Below, piece after piece: positions 1-5,548 of a DNA stretch of 21,642 nt. Below the pieces are notes generated by a model. The model did not search any database. It was not told the DNA's origin and was given only the letters and a program-made list of their open reading frames with translations. Source of the DNA: JBDTZF01 sp040005265 (lineage in GTDB: Bacteria > Verrucomicrobiota > Verrucomicrobiia > Chthoniobacterales > UBA10450); NCBI GenBank assembly GCA_040005265.1, contig JBDTZF010000034.1, positions 1 through 21,642 of the forward strand. Reading direction: 5' to 3'. Position 1 is the first letter of the stretch, and every line of letters begins with the position of its first letter. A program made the position numbers and the translations under genes.

Positions 1-273
1 ATAGCCAAGCGCAGCCGTCATCGCCATCGACAAGTCGTGGGTCGCCACAAGCTTCGCCCGGGTTTTCTTGCCGATCTCGACTGTTTCACCAACGTGGTCC
101 GCGTGTCCGTGCGTGAGCAAGATAAGATCGACCTGTTTCATTGCCGCCACGTCATCTGCGCCTTTGTCGTTAGCCGGATTCGTTAGCCACGGATCTATGA
201 GAAGAATTTTTCCGCTAGGGGTGACGATTTTGAAAGCCGATTGGCCGTAGAAGGTCAATTGTGTCTGAGCCAT
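1..273 (-). CDS. UPF0173-type metal-dependent hydrolase (MBL fold), N-terminal part, cut by window edge
   Basis: The first 91 codons of a minus-strand gene run off the left edge. The ATG is at 271-273 and the protein begins MAQTQLTFYGQSAFKI. It reads as the N-terminus of a small metallo-beta-lactamase-fold hydrolase of the UPF0173/COG2220 type: a beta-strand start, LLIDPWL at about 24-30, then the zinc signature THGHADH at 54-60 (ligands H55, H57, D59, H60). In this family the HxHxDH motif holds a two-metal centre; substrates are generally unknown. The remaining roughly 140 residues of a usual 225-230 lie outside the window. The gene is divergent from the DNA glycosylase, with 76 bases between the two start codons. 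Family assignment is fairly sure; the specific reaction is not known. Confidence 0.85.
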   Translation of the reverse strand, partial: MAQTQLTFYGQSAFKIVTPSGKILLIDPWLTNPANDKGADDVAAMKQVDLILLTHGHADHVGETVEIGKKTRAKLVATHDLSMAMTAALGY

Positions 274-314
274 ACATGATGAAATCGAAAATAAACGGTC
301 AAGCAAGTGCATTG

Positions 315-345
315 ATTCGTCATTCGACATTAATCATTCGTCATT
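315..345. repeat. Two direct copies of ATTCGTCATT between divergent genes
   Basis: The 10-base word ATTCGTCATT occurs at 315-324 and 336-345, 21 bases apart (two helical turns), in the 76-base gap between the divergent hydrolase and glycosylase genes. The spacing would suit an operator. Equally, this may be one of the simple intergenic mini-repeats common in such genomes. Confidence 0.4.
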
Positions 346-349
346 TTAA

Positions 350-994
350 TTGAGCCTTGTGGCCCACGAGCATGCACACCGTCATATTTCGGCCAGCGAT
401 CGGCGCATGGCCAAGCTCATCAAGAGCTCGACCCGCTACAACGTTTCGCCCTCCCGCTCTTTGCGGCCATTCGATGCGCTGGCCGAGTCGATCGCCTACC
501 AGCAATTGAGTGGAAAGGCCGCGGCTACGATTTGGAAACGGGTCCGCGCCCTTTATCCGAAAAAGAAAAATCTCGATCCCAAACTTGTTCTGGCCACTCC
601 CGATGAGAAATTGCGGGGCGCCGGGCTGTCACGCAGCAAAGTGGCCGCAATCAAAGATCTGGCCGCGAAGACGATCGATGGGACGGTGCCATCGGCCCGG
701 GCCTTGACGAAGATGTCCGATGAAGAAATTGTCGCGCGCTTGATTGCCGTGCGCGGAATCGGCCGATGGACCGCTGAAATGCTCCTCTTGTTCGATCTCG
801 GGCGGCCCGACGTCTGGCCGGTGGGTGATTACGGAGTCCGCAAGGGTTTCGCCAAGACTTTTGGCAAGCGAAAGTTGCCCACGCCAAAGCAGCTTGAAAA
901 GCATGGCGAAAAATGGCGCCCGTATCGCTCGGTGGCGGCCTGGTATTTTTGGCGGGCTTTGGATGCACCCGAGAAAACGAATCGTTTCGACTAA
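350..994 (+). CDS. DNA-3-methyladenine glycosylase II-like (AlkA type, HhH-GPD)
   Basis: 214 residues from a TTG start. It excises alkylated bases (3-methyladenine and similar) as the first step of base-excision repair. Visible signatures are AIAYQQLSGKAA-like text (here SIAYQQLSGKAA, 47-58), the helix-hairpin-helix VRGIGRWTAEMLL (134-146) and the GPD region with the catalytic aspartate D160 in PVGDYGVRK. The length fits the short bacterial AlkA-like branch without the E. coli N-terminal domain. The start is uncertain: TTG 350, GTG 359 and ATG 407 (residue 20) are all in frame and none has a good Shine-Dalgarno. The helix ISASDRRMAKLI is usual in the family, so one of the two upstream starts is likelier. 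An interspersed palindromic element follows the stop. Confidence 0.9.
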   Translation: MSLVAHEHAHRHISASDRRMAKLIKSSTRYNVSPSRSLRPFDALAESIAYQQLSGKAAATIWKRVRALYPKKKNLDPKLVLATPDEKLRGAGLSRSKVAAIKDLAAKTIDGTVPSARALTKMSDEEIVARLIAVRGIGRWTAEMLLLFDLGRPDVWPVGDYGVRKGFAKTFGKRKLPTPKQLEKHGEKWRPYRSVAAWYFWRALDAPEKTNRFD

Positions 995-1002
995 TTGTCT
1001 CC

Positions 1003-1088
1003 GGTGGATCGGCCGCTCCGTCGGGCGATGCCAAATAATGCGGCTTCGCCGCCAAACTTAACATCGAGCAAGGGACTGCTCGATCCCC
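1003..1088. repeat. Interspersed palindromic element, copy A (short form)
   Basis: This intergenic segment starts GGTGGATCGG and ends CTGCTCGATCCCC. It contains the hairpin GCGGCTTCGCCGC and the block CATCGAGCAAGGGAC. The same order of blocks recurs at 17724-17826, where the termini are a perfect inverted repeat. Copy A lacks roughly 16 internal bases that copy B has (the part around CAGTCCGGCTCGGA). It lies between the glycosylase stop and the next gene, outside any coding frame I accept. The role is unknown; it resembles a REP/MITE-like non-coding element. Confidence 0.75.
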
Positions 1089-1128
1089 AGACACGCATTG
1101 ACTTTTGCGCCGCAACTCATGTAGAAGC

Positions 1129-1133
1129 GGAGG
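1129..1133 (+). promoter_or_regulatory. Shine-Dalgarno GGAGG that bears on the start choice of the YIP1 gene
   Basis: GGAGG lies 3 bases before the ATG at 1137 but 9 bases before the in-frame ATG at 1143 (residue 3). The second spacing is the more usual one, so translation may really begin at 1143. Confidence 0.5.
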
Positions 1134-1136
1134 ATT

Positions 1137-2024
1137 ATGGCAATGATCCACGTTAACCGGGGCGCAACGAGTCTGGGCGCATTTTCCGAAGAAGACGTTC
1201 ACCAGGGTCTGCGAGCGGGGCGTTTCCTTGCTACCGATCTCGGTTGGCAGGAAGGCATGGCAAGTTGGAAACAGCTCTCGCAGTTTACGGAGTTTGCCGC
1301 GGACGTGCCGTCCTCGGCAGCGCCTCCGCCGCCGCAAGTGGGCGTAGCATCGACAACTGTTCCGCCGGTCGCAATATCGACAGCCGTTACAAATGCGCCG
1401 CGGGGAGGATTACCATGGGAGCACCGGGAGGAGCGTGGATTTTTCAACGCCTTTATAGAGACGCTGACCATGGTCCTGACGAAACCCGATCAGGCATTCA
1501 ACGCGATGAAGACCGAAGGCGGGCTGGTTGAACCGCTTATCTATGCGTTGATTGGCGGTTGTGCCGGCGCACTCGTGTCGTTTTTCTTTTCTCTCCTTTT
1601 GCATGGGATGGGACTCCTGGCGGGGCAGCGCGATGCCTTCACTATGCTGGCCGGCATGGGCATCGGTGCAATCGCGTTTGTCATTCTTATTCCGGTGTTT
1701 GTTGTGCTCGGAGTCTTTATAGGGGCCGCCATGATTCATCTTTCTTTGATGATCGTGGGCGGAGCGAACAAGTCGTTTGAGACCACATTCCGCGTCCTGG
1801 CGTTTACGCAGGGTTCGACCGGTCCGTTGCAGATGATTCCCGTTTGTGGCGGACTGATCGCCGGCATTTGGGCGCTGATCGTAAATTGCATCGGTCTGGC
1901 GCGCGCACATGAAACCAGCACGGGGCGCGCTGTCCTTGCCGTGTTGCTTCCCTTGATCCTTTGCTGCGGTGGCGGTTGCATGATTGCGGTGATGATTGGA
2001 GCACTGGCTGCATCGCGACATTAG
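1137..2024 (+). CDS. GYF_2 (DUF4339) plus YIP1-family membrane protein
   Basis: 295 residues. Residues 3-53 are a GYF_2/DUF4339 domain (IHVNRGATSLGAFSEEDV, then GW..GMASWKQLSQF), a small module thought to bind proline-rich or other protein partners. Residues 58-85 are a Pro/Ala/Val-rich linker. Residues 105-292 form a YIP1-like membrane domain with about five hydrophobic helices: roughly 132-160, 168-208 (two), 219-255 and 264-292. The DUF2752 gene follows after 9 bases on the same strand, so the two are probably co-transcribed. The function is not known. YIP1 domains act in membrane trafficking in eukaryotes, but bacterial members have no established role. The ATG at 1143 may be the true start (see the RBS entry). 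Confidence 0.85.
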   Translation: MAMIHVNRGATSLGAFSEEDVHQGLRAGRFLATDLGWQEGMASWKQLSQFTEFAADVPSSAAPPPPQVGVASTTVPPVAISTAVTNAPRGGLPWEHREERGFFNAFIETLTMVLTKPDQAFNAMKTEGGLVEPLIYALIGGCAGALVSFFFSLLLHGMGLLAGQRDAFTMLAGMGIGAIAFVILIPVFVVLGVFIGAAMIHLSLMIVGGANKSFETTFRVLAFTQGSTGPLQMIPVCGGLIAGIWALIVNCIGLARAHETSTGRAVLAVLLPLILCCGGGCMIAVMIGALAASRH

Positions 2025-2033
2025 GCGAGCCCG

Positions 2034-2456
2034 ATGGAGCTGTCGCGTCGCCCAGTGGCCGCGGGTGAACCCGATTACGAACTGATCTGGCTGAGCGTGT
2101 CGATCGCATCGCTTGGCCTGGCAGCGGGATGGTTTGCGCTCGGCCTGCCCTGGCCGCGTTGCGCTTTTCATGATCTCACCGGATTGCCTTGCGTCAGCTG
2201 CGGGATGACACGGGCCGGCATTCAGTTTTTTCACGGAAATTTTCTGACGGCCCTGCAGTGGAATCCGCTGGTGTTCGTCGCGCTGTGCGGATTGTCGATC
2301 TTCAACGTGTACGCACTTGCAGTGCTGGTTACCCGTGCGCGGCGTTTGAGGATCTCGTTTCCAACGCGGGCCGAAAAGAAACACGTGCGAATTATTGTGA
2401 TCGCCGCGCTCGCGATGAACTGGGCTTATTTGCTCTTGCACTGGCGCGCTTACTAG
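2034..2456 (+). CDS. DUF2752 family small membrane protein
   Basis: 140 residues with three hydrophobic helices at about 18-38, 76-100 and 118-137. The family signature is plain: C43..FHDLTGLPCVSCGMTRA (45-61), with cysteines C53 and C56, followed by a phenylalanine-rich turn and ALQWNPLVF (73-81). DUF2752 proteins are inner-membrane proteins of unknown function; the CxxCGMTRA motif suggests a metal or redox site but this is unproved. The start ATG lies 9 bases after the YIP1-gene stop, which implies an operon. The next gene is on the opposite strand and ends 21 bases away. Confidence 0.85.
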   Translation: MELSRRPVAAGEPDYELIWLSVSIASLGLAAGWFALGLPWPRCAFHDLTGLPCVSCGMTRAGIQFFHGNFLTALQWNPLVFVALCGLSIFNVYALAVLVTRARRLRISFPTRAEKKHVRIIVIAALAMNWAYLLLHWRAY

Positions 2457-2477
2457 GGACCGGCCACAGGCCGGTGG

Positions 2478-3167
2478 CTACAGCTGTGGCGTGGTGCGTC
2501 CGACGTCGTCTTCCGGCGCTCCGCGATGCTGCCGGATAAATGCGGTCGGATCGATCCAGCCGCTGGTGTCGTCGCGATAGCCCGGGCCGATGAATGGAGT
2601 CGTGAATTCGCGCATCTCGAAATGCAAATGCGCCAGATACTTGCCGTTTGCGGTTCCAATGGTTGCAATTTGCTGGCCGCGTCGAACATCGTCGCCCACA
2701 CTCACCAGCATCGTTTCGACATGTGCGTAGTACGACTGCACGTAATTTCGCGCGTCCTTGTCGATGTAAGCATGCAGCACAATTATCACGTTGCCCCAAC
2801 CCGGTCCGCCTTCCCGCGCCAGCAGCACCCGGCCATCGGCCACTGCGTGGACAGGGTCGCCCAAGTCGCTATTTTCGCCGCCGATCCCATTCAAATCATC
2901 GCCCAAATGACGATTTTCGGTGAATCGCTGGGCGTTGTAGCTCATCGCGCCGTTCTCACTGCCGATTGGAAAATCGAAACGCGCCGCGGTGGGGAGTGAG
3001 GCCAACTCGATCGGCGAAGGAAGTCGAAACGCTGGATCGAGATGTGTGGGTCGCGTCAGTTCAGGCCAGAGCTGAAACCAGAGCGTCGCCACAAAAGAAA
3101 TCGCAAACACAATGAAGATCGACAGGGCGAGGCCAAGGGTGGTCGATCGGAGTTTCATTTCGGCCAC
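2478..3167 (-). CDS. M23 family (LytM-type) metalloendopeptidase, membrane-anchored
   Basis: 229 residues. A single hydrophobic segment at 10-30 works as signal anchor, placing the rest in the periplasm. The peptidase domain (about 65-205) has the full M23 zinc set: H87 and D91 in RHLGDDLNG, H149 in SYYAHVE, and the HxH pair H180/H182 in AHLHFEM. M23 enzymes cleave peptide cross-bridges of peptidoglycan or act on envelope proteins; all ligands are present, so this one is probably active. The first in-frame start is GTG at 3165-3167; an ATG three codons later (3156-3158) is equally possible, and neither has a clear Shine-Dalgarno. The gene is divergent from the epimerase. Confidence 0.9.
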   Translation of the reverse strand: MAEMKLRSTTLGLALSIFIVFAISFVATLWFQLWPELTRPTHLDPAFRLPSPIELASLPTAARFDFPIGSENGAMSYNAQRFTENRHLGDDLNGIGGENSDLGDPVHAVADGRVLLAREGGPGWGNVIIVLHAYIDKDARNYVQSYYAHVETMLVSVGDDVRRGQQIATIGTANGKYLAHLHFEMREFTTPFIGPGYRDDTSGWIDPTAFIRQHRGAPEDDVGRTTPQL

Positions 3168-3301
3168 AGATTAACACCAGCCTTCGTCTGGGGCTACGGC
3201 TTGGCAGGCAATTGAAACACAGATTCCTAGGGCGATCGCCTGGATCCCGCAAAACGTAAATTCGTGTCCATTCGAGTAAATTCGTGGTTAATCTACAGGC
3301 C

Positions 3302-4261
3302 ATGCGAATTCTGGTCACAGGCGGAGCGGGTTTTATCGGCTCGCATCTCGTCGAAAAACTTCTGGGAGCCGGGCACCAGGTTTCAATCCTCGACGATTTC
3401 AATGACTATTACGACCCCCGGATCAAACGGGATAACGTCGCTACGCTGGCGAAGGACGTCGCCATTCATCAGATCGATCTGCGCAATAGCGACGCGGTGC
3501 GAAGTTTATTTGGCCGCGAGAAATTTCAAACAATCGCGCATCTGGCCGCGCGCGCGGGTGTCCGGCCATCGATTCAACACCCGCAGCTTTATTACGATAC
3601 GAATGTGGGCGGAACGTTGCACCTGCTTGAGGCCGCGAGCGCGACTGGTGTCGAGCGTTTCATTTTTGCCTCGAGCTCGTCGGTTTACGGCGTTTCTAAA
3701 ATTGTTCCCTTCTCAGAAGAGCAACACCTTACGCAAACGATCAGCCCGTACGCGGCTACCAAAATCGCCGGCGAATTTCTCTGCTCCACTTTTTCTCACC
3801 TTTATCAAATGCGGATTGTCGCCCTTCGTTATTTTACTGTGTACGGTCCGAGACAGCGGCCTGACCTTGCGATCCATCAATTTACCAGAAAAATCTGGGC
3901 GGGTGAGGCAATCGATCAGTTCGGCGACGGCAGCACGCGCCGCGATTACACCTACATCGACGATATCATTCAAGGCACCATGGCAGCTTTGGATTACCAA
4001 GGGTCGTTATTCGACATTTTCAATCTCGGTGAGAGCGAAACGATTCAGCTGAAGGACTTAATCGCGGCGATCGAGAATGCGGTCGGAAAAAAAGCGAAGA
4101 TTAACCGTTTACCTGAACAACCAGGCGATGTTCCGCTGACCTGCGCGGACATTTCGAAAGCGAAACAACTTCTTGGTTATAATCCCGCCACGCGACTGAG
4201 CGAAGGCCTGCCACGTTTCATGGAATGGTTTCGGCAGACGCAATTTATCCGCGCCGCATAA
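3302..4261 (+). CDS. NAD-dependent sugar epimerase, UDP-glucuronate 4-epimerase-like (extended SDR)
   Basis: 319 residues from ATG 3302. The frame opens at GTG 3284, but the six extra residues precede the Rossmann strand and are unlikely. The NAD-binding loop GGAGFIG lies at 7-13, acidic residues D31/D32 end the second strand, and the catalytic set is SSSSVYG (124-130) with Y150xxxK154 in SPYAATK. The text DDFNDYYDPRIKRDNV (31-46) and GDGSTRRDYTYIDDI are characteristic of UDP-glucuronate 4-epimerases, which make UDP-galacturonate for surface polysaccharides; dTDP-glucose 4,6-dehydratase or GalE are alternatives. The stop is followed by two short hairpins shared with the convergent gene. Confidence 0.88.
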   Translation: MRILVTGGAGFIGSHLVEKLLGAGHQVSILDDFNDYYDPRIKRDNVATLAKDVAIHQIDLRNSDAVRSLFGREKFQTIAHLAARAGVRPSIQHPQLYYDTNVGGTLHLLEAASATGVERFIFASSSSVYGVSKIVPFSEEQHLTQTISPYAATKIAGEFLCSTFSHLYQMRIVALRYFTVYGPRQRPDLAIHQFTRKIWAGEAIDQFGDGSTRRDYTYIDDIIQGTMAALDYQGSLFDIFNLGESETIQLKDLIAAIENAVGKKAKINRLPEQPGDVPLTCADISKAKQLLGYNPATRLSEGLPRFMEWFRQTQFIRAA

Positions 4262-4307
4262 AGAAGCGCGAACGCTTCTGAATGTCCCGTTAGCCGCAAC
4301 GGCTCAG
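4262..4307. terminator. Paired hairpins between convergent genes, candidate bidirectional terminator
   Basis: Immediately after the epimerase stop, 4262-4279 forms a perfect 7-bp stem (AGAAGCG, loop CGAA, CGCTTCT). A second small hairpin AGCCG-CAA-CGGCT follows at about 4291-4303. Read on the minus strand, the first stem has a TTCG loop and is followed by TTTATG, so it could end the transcript of the cupredoxin gene. There is no long T-run on either side, so the call is tentative. Confidence 0.45.
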
Positions 4308-5333
4308 CTATTCTCCGGCGATGGGGGCGGCCTCGCCGATGTGCGCTTTCACCAACGAAACATCGCTGCCGTTAATAGCGCCGTTGGCATTCACATCTTC
4401 TCTGGCGTTGCCGGCGGTTATGCCCTGGCCGATCTGGGACTTGGCCTGTGAGATGTCCGATGCGTTCACGAGATGATTACCATTTGTGTCGCCTATCAAA
4501 AAGCTCGCGTTCACTGGCGTGTTTGGCAGCGTTTGAGCGAAGACATCGATCACGTTGCTCAAGGTCACGGTGAGGGCCTGTGCATTGGCGATACCAGTGA
4601 GATTGACGGTCATTGAAGTGCCGGAAAATGTTGGCGTCCCCGAAACGCTGCCGACGCCGCTGTCGATCATGGCGTCGCCGCTGGTGACATTATTTGTAAA
4701 TGTGAATACGAGGATATAATCGCCGTTTGCGCCGCCCGAACGGCATTCTACTCCCGATGGGCCGGTGAGGGGCAGATCGATGTCGAACGCGCCGGCGACT
4801 CCGTGAGTTTTGCGTGAAGCAGCGCTCACTAATTGCAATTCGGGCGCAGCGGCCACGTGGATTGTGCCGGTCATCCCGGAAAAGCAGTGGAGGGCACAGA
4901 AGTAAAAATAATCGCCAGCCTGCCCAAAGGTTTGTTGATAAACGGAGCCCGTGTTGGAAAGCGTGCCTGCGCCGCAATTAGTGTCGTTAGGGGAACAAAA
5001 CTGCGAGTCGGCCGCACAGGAACTTCCACTGGTGACGCTGTGATTGCTGCTCCCCCATGTCCAACGCACTGTGTCTCCCACCGAAATGTTCACGGTGTTA
5101 GGCGAAAATACGCGATTCCCAGCTGGTCCCACGGTGACATCGAAAATTTGACTAGCGGCCGATGGTTTACTATTCGGTACGGGCAATCCCCTTTCATCGA
5201 GAATGCGAAGCATTTCGGTGACGTTGGATTTCTGTGGCTTTGACACAGACCGGTCGCCGCCAAAGGCCGACGTAGAAATCGCGGTGGCGACGACCAACAA
5301 ACTCCAACGCAGCAACAGGTTCGAATTTTTCAT
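4308..5333 (-). CDS. Secreted cupredoxin (plastocyanin-like) with beta-module and dockerin-like C-terminal tail
   Basis: 341 residues from ATG 5331-5333; an in-frame GTG six codons upstream (5349-5351) is possible, but MKNSNLLLRWSLLVVATAIS is the natural signal-peptide start. In GTG-based numbering, a cupredoxin domain spans about 68-167: H104 (SNHSV), C152, H155 and M160 in FCALHCFSGM. The spacing C-x2-H-x4-M is exactly the plastocyanin type-1 copper loop, with TGTIHV as last strand. An insert at 109-130 adds Cys residues that may form disulfides. Residues about 175-287 are a beta-rich module (RKTHG, VECRSGG, LVFTF). Residues 288-340 are two EF-hand-like dockerin loops starting at D288 and D319. 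The tail is shared with the neighbouring gene. Likely an extracytoplasmic electron carrier; the redox partner is unknown. Confidence 0.8.
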   Translation of the reverse strand: MKNSNLLLRWSLLVVATAISTSAFGGDRSVSKPQKSNVTEMLRILDERGLPVPNSKPSAASQIFDVTVGPAGNRVFSPNTVNISVGDTVRWTWGSSNHSVTSGSSCAADSQFCSPNDTNCGAGTLSNTGSVYQQTFGQAGDYFYFCALHCFSGMTGTIHVAAAPELQLVSAASRKTHGVAGAFDIDLPLTGPSGVECRSGGANGDYILVFTFTNNVTSGDAMIDSGVGSVSGTPTFSGTSMTVNLTGIANAQALTVTLSNVIDVFAQTLPNTPVNASFLIGDTNGNHLVNASDISQAKSQIGQGITAGNAREDVNANGAINGSDVSLVKAHIGEAAPIAGE

Positions 5334-5351
5334 AGAAAATACGTGGCTCAC

Positions 5352-5548
5352 TCGTGAGCATTATCCTGAATGAAGGGATTCTTGGTCAAGGGGAAACAAC
5401 CGTTGGGGGTTGAAAACCTATCGCGTGATTTCGACAGACGCAGTTTATTTGCGCTGCAAAACGAAGCGCGCGCGCGATCGCCTCTGGAGCGGCCCGGTAG
5501 CGGCGCTTAAACGAACGCCGCTACCCGAAACAGCTGAGATTGTCCCGA
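5352..5548. other. Intergenic gap between the two tail-sharing genes
   Basis: 197 bases separate the larger secreted protein (stop at 5549) from the upstream end of the cupredoxin gene; both are on the minus strand. The gap holds the palindrome at 5496-5525 and a CG-rich alternating run (GCGCGCGCGCG) near 5467. I see no convincing promoter or small gene; short frames here lack a recognisable product. Confidence 0.5.
5496..5525. repeat. Perfect palindrome GGTAGCGGCG / CGCCGCTACC
   Basis: A perfect 10-bp stem (5496-5505 with 5516-5525) with loop CTTAAACGAA lies 24 bases beyond the stop of the large secreted protein. The core TAGCGGCG also begins the elements at 10040 and 12481, suggesting one interspersed family. 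As RNA it would form a strong hairpin and could mark the 3' end of the upstream gene's message, although no T-run follows. Confidence 0.7.

Noticed and set aside
651..1337. 228-codon minus-strand open frame
   Set aside because: It overlaps the glycosylase and the YIP1 gene in antisense and is Arg/Pro/Ser-rich; GC-rich DNA commonly gives such shadow frames.
1410..2441. 343-codon minus-strand open frame
   Set aside because: It lies antisense to the YIP1 and DUF2752 genes, which have clear domains; its product is a His/Arg/Gln-rich low-complexity string without a recognisable motif.
3264..4052. 262-codon plus-strand frame overlapping the epimerase
   Set aside because: It is a frame shadow of a gene with intact Rossmann and YxxxK motifs; the product has no domain.
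5467..5477. Alternating GC run as possible Z-DNA or regulatory signal
   Set aside because: It is only about 11 bases long in GC-rich DNA, with no associated structure.
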